Shown here in pieces: positions 6,748 to 13,383 of a DNA stretch of 14,549 bases; positions within the stretch are counted from its first letter, which is position 1, and the number at the start of each line of letters is the position of its first letter. Below the pieces are notes generated by a model. The model saw nothing but the letters and a program-made list of their open reading frames with translations. It searched no databases and had not been told where the DNA came from. The translations under genes were made by a program, and so were the position numbers. The stretch lies in NCBI GenBank assembly GCA_937891445.1, contig CALAFV010000390.1, forward strand, positions 1 to 14,549, written 5' to 3'. Origin of the DNA: an uncultured Phycisphaerales bacterium (GTDB lineage: Bacteria; Planctomycetota; Phycisphaerae; Phycisphaerales; UBA1924).

Positions 6748-7590
6748 ATGACCCGCACGAATCGATTTGTCGCCGGCGCTGCGCTGGCTTTTGCCTCGCT
6801 GGCCACGCTCGCGACCGCCACGCCCCCGAATCCTCCCGCAACGCCGCCGGAGCAGCCGGCTGAAGAGAAGCCCGCCCCCGCGGCCGACAAGCCCGCCACC
6901 GAGCAGGCCGAACCCATCCGGAGAACTGTCATGGAGAGCGGCCTGGTGATCGAGGATCTCAAGATCGGCGAGGGCAAGGAAGTCAAACCGGGCGGCTCGG
7001 TCGAGGTGCACTACCTCGGGACGCTCAAGGACGGGGGGACGAAGTTCGATTCGAGTTACGACCGCAATGAGCCCATCGTCTTCGCCCTGGGTGGGGTGAT
7101 CAAGGGGTGGCAGGAGGGCGTGCCGGGGATGCGCGTCGGCGGCAAGCGGCGGCTGATCGTGCCGTCGGAGATGGCCTACGGCGAGCGGGGCGCGCCGCCC
7201 GTCATCGGGCCCAACGCCGACCTGGTCTTCGAGATCGAACTCCTCGACGCCGTGAACACCGAGGACATGGCGACGGATCTGGAGGAAGGCTCGGGCGAGG
7301 AGGCGGTGCAGATGGGCGACACCGTGCAGGTGCACTACACCGGCACGCTCGCCGACGGCACCAAGTTCGACTCGTCGCACGACCGCGGCCAGCCGGCGAC
7401 CTTCCCCCTCGGCCGCGTCATCCCGGGGTGGCAGACGGGGATGCTGGGGATGAAGGTCGGCGGCAAGCGGAAACTGGTGATCCCCTGGAAGTTCGCCTAC
7501 GGCGAGCAGGGCCGCCCGCCGCGGATCCCGCCGAAGGCGGACCTGACGTTCGAGATCGAACTGCTGAACGTGACGTCGCAGCAGCGCTGA
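6748..7590 (+). CDS. Exported protein with two tandem FKBP-type prolyl isomerase domains
   Basis: This is a 280-residue protein. Residues 1-25 look like a Sec signal peptide (Arg residues, then AGAALAFASLATLATA) without a lipobox cysteine. A Pro/Glu/Ala-rich linker (about 26-60) is followed by FKBP domains at about 64-168 and 176-275. Both domains keep the catalytic-pocket pattern: VHY near the start, KFDSS, VFALG or TFPLG, VIKGW or VIPGW, AYGE, and LVFEIEL or LTFEIEL. Both are expected to be active isomerases or chaperones acting on secreted proteins. Start ATG 6748 has CGGAGAT about 8 bases upstream. It follows the single-domain FKBP lipoprotein by 40 bases and shares near-identical DNA segments with it, so the three domains look like products of duplication. 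A strong terminator follows. The combination is reminiscent of FkpA/Mip-like chaperones, but there is no dimerisation helix domain. Confidence 0.92.
   Translation: MTRTNRFVAGAALAFASLATLATATPPNPPATPPEQPAEEKPAPAADKPATEQAEPIRRTVMESGLVIEDLKIGEGKEVKPGGSVEVHYLGTLKDGGTKFDSSYDRNEPIVFALGGVIKGWQEGVPGMRVGGKRRLIVPSEMAYGERGAPPVIGPNADLVFEIELLDAVNTEDMATDLEEGSGEEAVQMGDTVQVHYTGTLADGTKFDSSHDRGQPATFPLGRVIPGWQTGMLGMKVGGKRKLVIPWKFAYGEQGRPPRIPPKADLTFEIELLNVTSQQR
7120..7143 (+). repeat. 24-base exact repeat, copy 2 (two-domain FKBP gene)
   Basis: Identical over 24 bases to 6558-6581. It lies in the first FKBP domain of this gene; the second domain of the same gene has diverged in this segment (MLGMKVGG). The lipoprotein's domain is therefore more similar here to domain 1 than domain 1 is to domain 2. 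Confidence 0.85.
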
Positions 7591-7620
7591 TCGAAGCGGA
7601 CGAGTTTGAGGAAGCACACG

Positions 7621-7648
7621 GGGCCCGGTCGCGAGACCGGGCCCTTTT
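7621..7648 (+). terminator. Intrinsic terminator after the FKBP pair
   Basis: Perfect 10-bp inverted repeat (7621-7630 and 7635-7644) with a GCGA tetraloop, followed directly by TTTT. It lies 30 bases after the stop of the two-domain FKBP gene and 12 bases before the stop of the convergent permease gene. The T-run is present only in the plus direction; on the minus strand the stem could still slow polymerase. Confidence 0.88.
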
Positions 7649-7660
7649 GTCGTTGGGGGC

Positions 7661-9391
7661 TCACACCCGGAAGATCGCTCCCAGGCGCTTGCCTATCAGC
7701 GCCGAGGCCCCGACCAGCGCAACCGTCAGCAGCGCCATCCCCCACACCCCCATCGCGCTGGCGATCGACGGCCCATCCCCCAGGCGGTTGAGGAAACTGA
7801 AGATCGCCTTGGTGATCGGGTAGTCCTGCTGCTGCTGGGCGAGCACGAGGGAGTCGGAGACCTCGAGCATGGAGAAACTGAAGGCCAGCAGGGCGCCGGC
7901 GATGAGGTTGGCGGCGATCAGCGGGACGATGATCCGCCGCACGGCGGTGAAGCGCGAAGCGCCCAGGTTCATCGCCGCGTCTTCCAGTTCGCCGCTGGTC
8001 TGCTCCAGCCCCGCCACGGTCGCCCGGACGATGTAGGGCAGGCGGCGCACGGCGTACGCCGCGACCAGCAGCGGCACCGGGTTGGGATCGGCGCCGAAGA
8101 CCGAGATGAACCCCAGCGGGTTCCCCGCGCCGAACGGCCAGCGCAGGCTCATCGCGACATAGCCGAAGGCCATCACCAGCCCCGGGACCGCCAGCGGCAG
8201 CATGCACAGAGCGTCGAGCAGGTGCCGGCCGCGGACCTTCGTGCGGACGACGAGATACCCCACCAGCAGCCCGAGCACCAGCCCCAGAATGACCGCCGCG
8301 GAGGCGTAGCGCAGGGAGTTGACGATCGAGCCGAAGGCGTCCGGGTGAGAGAGGGCCTGCTCGAAGTGCGACAGCGTCCACTCCCGCGGCAGGACCGAGC
8401 GGTACCACGAGCCGGTGCCGGCGAACGCGGTGAGCACGACGCCGATGTGCGGGAGGAGGGCCAGTCCGGTCACGACGGTGAACAGAAGCGTCGCCCCCGC
8501 GGCCCCCCAGGCCGGCAGCGGCCGCTCCGTTGCCGCGCGGGAGGCCTTGGAGTACATCGCGTAGGCCTTGCCGCCGAAGAGCACCTTGCCGACCAGGTAC
8601 ATCGCCACAGCCATGATGAGCATGACCAGCGTCAGGGCGTAGGGCTGCGGGGAACTCTCGACCTCCTTGAGCCCGAAGTAGATCTGCACCGGCGTGATGC
8701 GGTTGTAGTCGAAGACCAGCGGCGTGCCCAGTTCGGTGAAGGACCAGATGAAGGCGATCGTCGCCCCGGCGAAGAGGCCAGGGCGGATCAGCGGGAGCGT
8801 GATGGTGAAGAACCGGCGCACCGGGCCGGCGCCGAGGTTCTCGGCCGCCTCGTCCAGCGCGGGATCGAGGTTCGCCAGGGCCGCTGCGGCGTTGAGATAG
8901 ACGATCGGGTACAGGTGCAGGGCTTCGACGATGACGACCCCCCAGAACCGGGCGGTGCCGAGCACGTCCCAGTGCGTCCCGAGCAGCGCGTTGATCGCCC
9001 CGTTGCGCCCCAGCAGCGCCTGCACGCCCAGAGCGCCCACGAACGGGGGCAGGATCAGCGGCACGAGGATCAGGGCGCTGAAGGCTCCCTTGAGCGGGAA
9101 GCGGTAGCGGGCCGAGAGGAGCGCCAGCGGCAGGGCGATCAGCACGGTGACGAACGTCGTGGCCGCGGCGACCGTCAGGGCGTTGACCATCCCCGCCCGG
9201 AGCACGGGGTCTTCCGCGAGCATCGCCACGTGCCGGAGCGTGAACCCCGAGCCGGTCGCGACATCCTCCGCAAACGCCCCGCGCACGGTCAGGGCGATGG
9301 GGTACAGCAGCAGCCCCGAAAGCAGCGCGAGCAGCGCGATGAGCAGGGCGTAGGAGGCGGTCTGCCTGGGCAGGCGGAAGGGGCTGGACAC
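7661..9391 (-). CDS. Fused ABC transporter permease, iron(III)/FbpB type
   Basis: This 576-residue inner-membrane protein contains two complete permease halves of the binding-protein-dependent type in one chain, about 12 membrane segments in all. Each half has an EAA loop, the site that docks the ATPase: EAAENLGAG followed by ITLPLIRPG (about 181-205), and EDAAMNLGA followed by IIVPLIAAN (about 470-496). This two-in-one layout is typical of iron(III) permeases such as FbpB/SfuB and of thiamine ThiP and some phosphonate permeases; length and overall sequence favour the iron type, but the substrate is inference. The start is a GTG at 9391 directly before a short basic N-terminus; no strong ribosome site is seen. 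No ATPase or solute-binding protein gene is adjacent: downstream lies the convergent FKBP operon and upstream a divergent lipoprotein gene. Confidence 0.9.
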   Translation of the reverse strand: MSSPFRLPRQTASYALLIALLALLSGLLLYPIALTVRGAFAEDVATGSGFTLRHVAMLAEDPVLRAGMVNALTVAAATTFVTVLIALPLALLSARYRFPLKGAFSALILVPLILPPFVGALGVQALLGRNGAINALLGTHWDVLGTARFWGVVIVEALHLYPIVYLNAAAALANLDPALDEAAENLGAGPVRRFFTITLPLIRPGLFAGATIAFIWSFTELGTPLVFDYNRITPVQIYFGLKEVESSPQPYALTLVMLIMAVAMYLVGKVLFGGKAYAMYSKASRAATERPLPAWGAAGATLLFTVVTGLALLPHIGVVLTAFAGTGSWYRSVLPREWTLSHFEQALSHPDAFGSIVNSLRYASAAVILGLVLGLLVGYLVVRTKVRGRHLLDALCMLPLAVPGLVMAFGYVAMSLRWPFGAGNPLGFISVFGADPNPVPLLVAAYAVRRLPYIVRATVAGLEQTSGELEDAAMNLGASRFTAVRRIIVPLIAANLIAGALLAFSFSMLEVSDSLVLAQQQQDYPITKAIFSFLNRLGDGPSIASAMGVWGMALLTVALVGASALIGKRLGAIFRV

Positions 9392-9424
9392 GGGACCGGA
9401 GTGTAACCACCCCGGCCGCCGCTC

Positions 9425-9453
9425 TTGTCGCGGGGGTACGCTTCCGATATCAG
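9425..9453 (+). promoter_or_regulatory. Candidate sigma-70 promoter for the coiled-coil lipoprotein
   Basis: TTGTCG (9425-9430) and TATCAG (9448-9453) are separated by 17 bases, each matching four of six consensus positions. The site lies in the 110-base divergent gap, about 48 bases upstream of the lipoprotein ATG. In such GC-rich DNA the TATCAG is one of the few AT-containing hexamers, which adds some weight, but the match is modest. Confidence 0.35.
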
Positions 9454-9501
9454 CGGGGCGGAGAGGGGGGGACGGGGAAGGGGGAATCCAGGACTCATTC
9501 G

Positions 9502-9993
9502 ATGCGTGCGCACTTCGCTCTGCCGGCCGTGGTCCTCCCCGCCATGCTCCTTGCCGCCTGCGGCGAGGACAAAGCGAAGGTGGACGCCCTGACCGCCCAG
9601 GTCTCGCAACTCCAGGCCGAGAACGCGCGCCTCGCGGCGGAACTCGAGAGCGTCCGGGCCTCGCGGCAGGAATCCGGCCTGGGGATGGCGGACCTGCAGA
9701 AGGAGATCGCCGACGCCCGCGCCCGCCTGGCCGATCTCGGCACGCAACTGGACTCGGCCCGGCTCGCCGCGACGACGGCGCAGGCGCAGTACGAGGAGGC
9801 GCTGGCCCGGCTCACCGCCGCTGAGACCCGCGCGGCCCAACTCCAGTCCAACCTCGAGCAGACGGCCGAGCGCTGCGAGCGCGAAGTGGAGTCGCTGCGG
9901 GCGGAGGTGACGAACCTCCAGGCCCAACTCGCCTCGGCGCTCAAGGCGCTGGAGGAGACGGCCGGGCTGAAGCAACTGATGCCGCGGCGGTGA
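9502..9993 (+). CDS. Small coiled-coil lipoprotein, function unknown
   Basis: This is a 163-residue protein. The N-terminus is a short lipoprotein signal ending in the lipobox LLAAC, with Cys20 as the expected lipidated residue followed by Gly-Glu. Nearly all of the rest (about 25-155) is a continuous heptad-like coiled coil rich in Ala, Leu, Glu and Gln (for example VDALTAQVSQLQAEN and LRAEVTNLQAQLASAL), with no globular domain. It probably forms a membrane-tethered fibrous oligomer on the periplasmic face; Lpp-like spacing or a scaffold is possible but not shown. The chosen ATG is preceded by AGGA about 10 bases upstream. Its TGA ends 3 bases before the stop of the convergent M16-family gene. 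The only other cysteine is Cys134, so no metal site is evident. Confidence 0.82.
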   Translation: MRAHFALPAVVLPAMLLAACGEDKAKVDALTAQVSQLQAENARLAAELESVRASRQESGLGMADLQKEIADARARLADLGTQLDSARLAATTAQAQYEEALARLTAAETRAAQLQSNLEQTAERCEREVESLRAEVTNLQAQLASALKALEETAGLKQLMPRR

Positions 9994-9996
9994 GCC

Positions 9997-11262
9997 TTAC
10001 CGCGCCGGCGGCGTCAGTGCCGCCGGGCCCAGCGTCACGATCGTGACCGGCCCGAGTTGCCGCCGCGACAGGTAGGCGTTGACGTCGTCAAGGGTGATCG
10101 CGTCGAAGGCCGCGCGGATCTCCGCGAGGGAGCGCGGGCGACCCAGCCTGTGGTAATCCCCGGCCAGCGCCGCGGCCCGGGCGGCCGTGGACTCGCCGCT
10201 GAAGACGATGTTGGACTTGATCCCCGTCATCGCCCGCTCAAACTCATCCGGCCGCACCGCGCCCTCGGGGGTGTTGATGCGGTCCAGTTCGGCCATGAGG
10301 ACCTCGAGGGAGGTCTGGGCCCGCTCGGGCGTGGTGCCGACGTACGCGAGGACGCGCCCGTAGGCGCGGTCCGCGGCGTAACTGCTGCTGACGCTGTAGC
10401 ACAGGCCGCGCTTCTCGCGGACCTCGCTGAACAGCCGCGCGGCCATGCCGCCGGAGAGCACGGCGCTGACGACCCGCTCGAGGTTCGCGTCCGGGTGCGG
10501 CTCGGGGGGCGCATCGTGCACGACGACGACCTGCACCTGGGCGGAGTCATCCTGCTCATGGTGGTACGTGCCGCGGCCGGTCGGCTCGCCGACGGTCACC
10601 GGCGGCGGGGCGCCCTCCCATCCCGTCAGCAGGCGGTCGAGGTGCGCGGCGACGGCGTCGGGGTCCGCCACGGCGCCGGCGATCGCCAGCACCGCGCCGC
10701 CCCACGGCGCTGCGCTGGGGCGCACCTGCCTGGCCCACCCCTCGACAAGGTCCGTGCGCGTGATCGCGCGAAGCCCCTCCTCCGTGCCCAGGCCCGACCG
10801 ATTCAGCGGCGGGGGGTTATGCCGCTCGCGGGCGGCAAGGATCGCCCGTTCCTGGGGGTCATCCGCCAGCGACGCCAGTTCCTGAAGGCACAGGTCGCGG
10901 GTCGGATCGACGGCCGACTCGTCCATCCGCGGCCGGCGGACCATGTCCACCAGCAGCGGCAGCGCATCGTCCAGCCGCGAGCCCAGAACGGTGCACGAGA
11001 AGCGCAGGTGATAGGTCGCGACGTCCGTCGATCGCGTTGCGCCGACGCGGTCGAGGGCGTCGGCCAGGGCGCGCGAGTCCATCTCTCCGGCCCCGCGGAA
11101 GAGGATCTCCGACCACATCGCGCTCAGCCCCTGGCGGTCATCGGGGTCGGTGGCGGACCCGGCGGGGAGGAGCCATGTAATCCCCACGGAGCCGACGCCC
11201 GGCATCGGTTCCACGATCAGGGGCATGCCGCACCCGAGCGTGCGCAGCGAGATGGTGCTCAT
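9997..11262 (-). CDS. M16-family (insulinase/pitrilysin) protease homologue lacking the HxxEH zinc motif
   Basis: This 421-residue protein has the two-lobe organisation of bacterial M16 peptidases of the processing-peptidase group. Where active members read H-x-x-E-H (in a GLAHFLEHMLFKG-type context), this one reads GLSAMWSEILFRG (about 45-57): the positions of the two His and the Glu are Ala48, Glu52 and Ser51, so zinc binding and catalysis are not expected. The C-terminal lobe keeps the substrate-binding Arg/Tyr region, visible as SEVREKRGLCYSVSSSY. The pattern matches the non-catalytic subunit of heterodimeric M16 enzymes, in which one subunit carries HxxEH and the other the Arg/Tyr pair. 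No catalytic partner gene is in the window. No signal peptide is apparent. ATG 11262 is the clear start. It converges with the coiled-coil lipoprotein gene with 3 bases between stop codons. A pseudoenzyme or distant-partner subunit is the best reading. Confidence 0.85.
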   Translation of the reverse strand: MSTISLRTLGCGMPLIVEPMPGVGSVGITWLLPAGSATDPDDRQGLSAMWSEILFRGAGEMDSRALADALDRVGATRSTDVATYHLRFSCTVLGSRLDDALPLLVDMVRRPRMDESAVDPTRDLCLQELASLADDPQERAILAARERHNPPPLNRSGLGTEEGLRAITRTDLVEGWARQVRPSAAPWGGAVLAIAGAVADPDAVAAHLDRLLTGWEGAPPPVTVGEPTGRGTYHHEQDDSAQVQVVVVHDAPPEPHPDANLERVVSAVLSGGMAARLFSEVREKRGLCYSVSSSYAADRAYGRVLAYVGTTPERAQTSLEVLMAELDRINTPEGAVRPDEFERAMTGIKSNIVFSGESTAARAAALAGDYHRLGRPRSLAEIRAAFDAITLDDVNAYLSRRQLGPVTIVTLGPAALTPPAR

Positions 11263-11457
11263 CGTCGTCGGCTCCCGTGGCCCGGCGCCCGCCCGGGGAC
11301 GGGCGCAGTGGCGATAACACCACCCCCGTGCAGATGGTACAGGTCTTGCGACCGCTCCGCCCTCGGCGCGGCCTCATCCGCCTCATGCATCCGCGGCTCC
11401 ATACGCGACGGCCGCCGGCCGATAGAGCCCGGGGCCTGCAACCCGAGGGAAGCACGC

Positions 11458-12060
11458 GTGCGCTGGATCCTTGACATCATCGCGGTGCTGACCCTGGCGG
11501 GCCTGGTCGCGGCGGTCGTGGCGTTCCAGCGGGTGCGTTCGGAGCGTGAGCAGCACGTCGCACGCACGATCACCGAGTTGCGGCGTCTGGAGCGGGAGAT
11601 CAAGTACCGTGCCGTCACGGGCAACGCCCTGAACACCAAGGTCAACGAGGTCGGCTGGCCGGTGACGGTCGAGCCTTCCTGGTTCGAGAACCCGCCGGTC
11701 AACATGCTCGTCTCCCCGGATCGCCCCTGGCTTGAGGTGGCCCCGGCCGACGACGCCCATCTGCTGCACCCCCGCGTGCGCGTCACGATCGACGAGAAGC
11801 AGGCGGGGTGGTGGTACAACCCGTATCAGGGGATCGTCCGCGCCCGCGTGCCGGTCATGGTCAGCGACACCGACGCCGCCGAGTTGTACAACCGGCTCAA
11901 CGGCTCGTCGCTGACGTCGATCTTCGAGTCCGAACCGGCCAAGCGCGCGGAGGCGGGAGAGGAGTCGGGGGCGACGGCGGGCACCGTGACGCCTTCGCGC
12001 ACGACGACGGGCCGCGGCTCCAAGAAGCCGGCGCGCCGCACTGCCGCCGCCCCGCGCTGA
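11458..12060 (+). CDS. Single-pass membrane protein of unknown function
   Basis: From a GTG at 11458 with GAGGG 8 bases upstream this gives 200 residues. Residues about 4-23 form one membrane helix right at the N-terminus, followed by a basic/acidic helix (about 24-50) that could be a short coiled coil. The central part (about 55-155) looks like a compact globular domain with many aromatics, including GWPVTVEPSWF and WWYNPYQGIVRARVPV. The last 40 residues are low-complexity, rich in Ala, Thr, Arg and Lys. I do not recognise the family. The short N-terminal helix followed directly by an amphipathic helix resembles pilin-like proteins, but there is no prepilin cleavage motif (no Gly-Phe-Thr-Leu-x-Glu), so that is not claimed. 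It is divergent from the M16 homologue across about 195 bases and converges on dapB. Confidence 0.75.
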   Translation: MRWILDIIAVLTLAGLVAAVVAFQRVRSEREQHVARTITELRRLEREIKYRAVTGNALNTKVNEVGWPVTVEPSWFENPPVNMLVSPDRPWLEVAPADDAHLLHPRVRVTIDEKQAGWWYNPYQGIVRARVPVMVSDTDAAELYNRLNGSSLTSIFESEPAKRAEAGEESGATAGTVTPSRTTTGRGSKKPARRTAAAPR

Positions 12061-12130
12061 CCCATCAGCCCCGATCTGGCGCCCATAGCCGCCGATGTGC
12101 GATCTTCGGCGATCGTGCGCCCATCGTGCG

Positions 12131-12880
12131 CTAACTGCGCGAGAAGCCGAGCACATCTTCCATTGTCCACCACCCCGGCGCGCGTCCGTGGAGCCACTTC
12201 GCCGCGCGGAGCGCTCCCAGCGCGAACAGGTCGCGGCTGGTGGCGCGATGTATGAGATCGATCACCTCACCGGGGCCGGCGAAGCGGATGGTGTGCTCGC
12301 CGACGATGTCGCCGGCGCGGATCGAGAGGATCTGGTCATCCGGCAACTCGCCTCCGGCGTCGCGCACCGCCGCGGCCAGGCGCAGCGCGGTCCCCGATGG
12401 GGCGTCTTTCTTGTGAATGTGGTGCGATTCGACGATGGACGCCCTGTATCCCGGCCCCAGCGCCCGCGCCAATCGCGCCGCCGCATCCGCCACCGCGGCG
12501 ACACCCAGCGACGTATTCGCCGACAGCAGCACAGGAATTTTCGCAGATGCGTCGCGAAGCATCTGCACCGCTTCAGGGGGCAATCCGGTGGTGCCGACGA
12601 GCAGCGCGGCGGAGCGCGCCAGCGCCAGATCCAGCGCTGCGCGGGCGCCGGATGGGGATGAGAAGTCAATCACGACGTCGGCGTGCTCGCGCGTTTGTTC
12701 GGCGATCAGCGGCGGATTGGGTGCGATCTGTGGTGAAAATGCCGGCTTCCCGAGAGACGGCGCGCCGGCGCGTTCGATCGCACCCGCGATGCGCACCTCG
12801 TTGTCGGTTGCGCCCAGCGCGAGGATGCGCGCGCCCATCCGACCCGATGCGCCCACCACGATGATGCTTGTCGTCGCCAT
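12131..12880 (-). CDS. dapB: 4-hydroxy-tetrahydrodipicolinate reductase DapB
   Basis: This enzyme reduces 4-hydroxy-tetrahydrodipicolinate with NAD(P)H in the lysine and meso-diaminopimelate pathway, in the cytoplasm. At 249 residues it is a little shorter than the E. coli protein (273). Motifs run in order: the nucleotide-binding GASGRMG (10-16), VVIDFSSP (69-76), VGTTGL (95-100), ANTSLGV (121-127), and the signature ESHHIHKKDAPSGTAL (151-166), with His153 and Lys157 matching the catalytic His159 and Lys163 of E. coli. The C-terminal dinucleotide/tetramer segment GEHTIRFAGPGEVIDLIHRA is intact. ATG 12880 starts directly before the Rossmann strand; an in-frame extension to 12985 would add a Cys/Arg-rich leader with no family counterpart. 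No strong ribosome site is seen. It supplies the diaminopimelate that murE at the left edge uses, although the two genes are not co-transcribed. Confidence 0.95.
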   Translation of the reverse strand: MATTSIIVVGASGRMGARILALGATDNEVRIAGAIERAGAPSLGKPAFSPQIAPNPPLIAEQTREHADVVIDFSSPSGARAALDLALARSAALLVGTTGLPPEAVQMLRDASAKIPVLLSANTSLGVAAVADAAARLARALGPGYRASIVESHHIHKKDAPSGTALRLAAAVRDAGGELPDDQILSIRAGDIVGEHTIRFAGPGEVIDLIHRATSRDLFALGALRAAKWLHGRAPGWWTMEDVLGFSRS

Positions 12881-12904
12881 TGTTGATGCGCTCGCGATTT
12901 GCTT

Positions 12905-12914
12905 TCTTCGAAGA
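12905..12914. promoter_or_regulatory. 10-bp perfect palindrome upstream of dapB
   Basis: TCTTCGAAGA reads the same on both strands and sits 25 bases upstream of the dapB start codon, within the divergent gap to the lysine-rich peptide gene. It is AT-richer than its surroundings. It could be a dimeric regulator site; nothing identifies the regulator. Confidence 0.3.
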
Positions 12915-12947
12915 TGAGTGTATCGTGCGCAGTGTGTGCTCAAGCGG

Positions 12948-12965
12948 TCGGATGCGCACATCCGA
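12948..12965. promoter_or_regulatory. 7-bp inverted repeat with 4-base spacer in the dapB / lysine-rich peptide gap
   Basis: TCGGATG (12948-12954) and CATCCGA (12959-12965) flank CGCA. The blocks GTATCG and TGCGCA at 12920-12931 recur in inverted relation around it (TGCGCA 12953-12958, CGATAC 12963-12968), making a compact symmetric region of about 50 bases. TTGACA at 12979-12984 lies just beyond, but no good -10 follows at proper spacing. This is a candidate operator or promoter region; the function is inference. Confidence 0.3.
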
Positions 12966-13063
12966 TACTCAGAGCACGTTGACAAGGCGGCCGGGCGTCG
13001 TGGCGCTGCCCGCTGCTGAGTACCTTCTCAAGGCTCGAGACGAGAGTCCGAGGAGACCTAACG

Positions 13064-13210
13064 ATGGCGAAGAAGGCAAAGAAGAAGGCGAAGAAGAAGG
13101 CTTCGAAGAAGAAGGGTTCCAAGAAGAAGGCTGGTCGCAAGACCACCAAGAAGCGTGCGAAGCGCCGCGGCCGCCGAGCCGCCGCTGCTCCGTCCATGCC
13201 TGCGATGTGA
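13064..13210 (+). CDS. Lysine/arginine-rich histone-H1-like peptide, 48 residues
   Basis: This short gene encodes 48 residues, of which the first 38 are mostly Lys then Arg with Ala, Ser, Gly and Thr spacers (blocks of the form AKKKAKKKASKKKGSKKK), ending in an Ala/Pro/Met tail APSMPAM. It is strongly supported despite its size: a consensus AGGAG ribosome site at 13051-13055 is 8 bases from the ATG, the frame ends in TGA, and an intrinsic terminator follows about 70 bases on. The composition, with repeated AKKK blocks, resembles the C-terminal tails of histone H1 and bacterial HC1/HC2 or lysine-rich HU-extension proteins, so non-specific DNA or RNA binding and nucleoid compaction is the likely role. 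A ribosome-associated basic peptide is the main alternative. The run of AAG codons makes the DNA purine-rich on this strand. It is divergent from dapB. Confidence 0.85.
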   Translation: MAKKAKKKAKKKASKKKGSKKKAGRKTTKKRAKRRGRRAAAAPSMPAM

Positions 13211-13279
13211 GCCTCACAAACGAACTGACCGGGGAGCGGTGGGCGGCGTAGCCCGCCGACCCGGGCGCCACCGATCGCG

Positions 13280-13318
13280 GCGGGGCTGGCTCTCAAGAGC
13301 CGGCCCCGCGGTCGTTTT
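13280..13318 (+). terminator. Intrinsic terminator after the lysine-rich peptide gene
   Basis: Stem arms 13280-13292 and 13297-13309 pair over 13 positions with a single G-T wobble and a TCAA loop, followed five bases later by TTTT (13315-13318). It lies about 70 bases after the stop codon and before the start of the next gene, making the peptide gene a single-gene transcript. Confidence 0.8.
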
Positions 13319-13383
13319 GGCCCGAATTTCCCTGTCCAGGACCGCTTTGTGGCCCCCGTTCCCGGCCCGGCAGACAATCCGAC

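Noticed and set aside
7497..9410. Minus-strand open frame of about 637 codons over the ABC permease
   Set aside because: It overlaps the true permease frame by a one-base shift and yields Arg/Pro/Gly-rich sequence without membrane segments.
11285..11306. GC-rich inverted repeat (7-bp arms, 8-base loop) in the M16 / membrane-protein gap
   Set aside because: Such short pure-GC palindromes are expected by chance at this base composition, and no promoter elements adjoin it.
10057..11457. Upstream extension of the membrane-protein frame as one 667-codon gene
   Set aside because: The part before 11458 is antisense to the M16 homologue and looks like shadow sequence. A GTG with a good ribosome site at 11458 directly precedes a membrane helix, so the gene starts there.
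12097..12118. Hairpin between the membrane-protein gene and dapB as a bidirectional terminator
   Set aside because: The 8-pair stem needs two wobble pairs and no T-run follows in either direction.
12881..12985. Longer DapB start at 12985
   Set aside because: It would add 35 Cys/Arg-rich residues before the Rossmann strand and has no counterpart in the family. The ATG at 12880 gives the normal N-terminus.
13064..13150. AAGAAG-rich stretch as a simple-sequence repeat or CRISPR-like element
   Set aside because: It is explained by runs of lysine codons in the 48-residue peptide gene. There are no repeat-spacer units.
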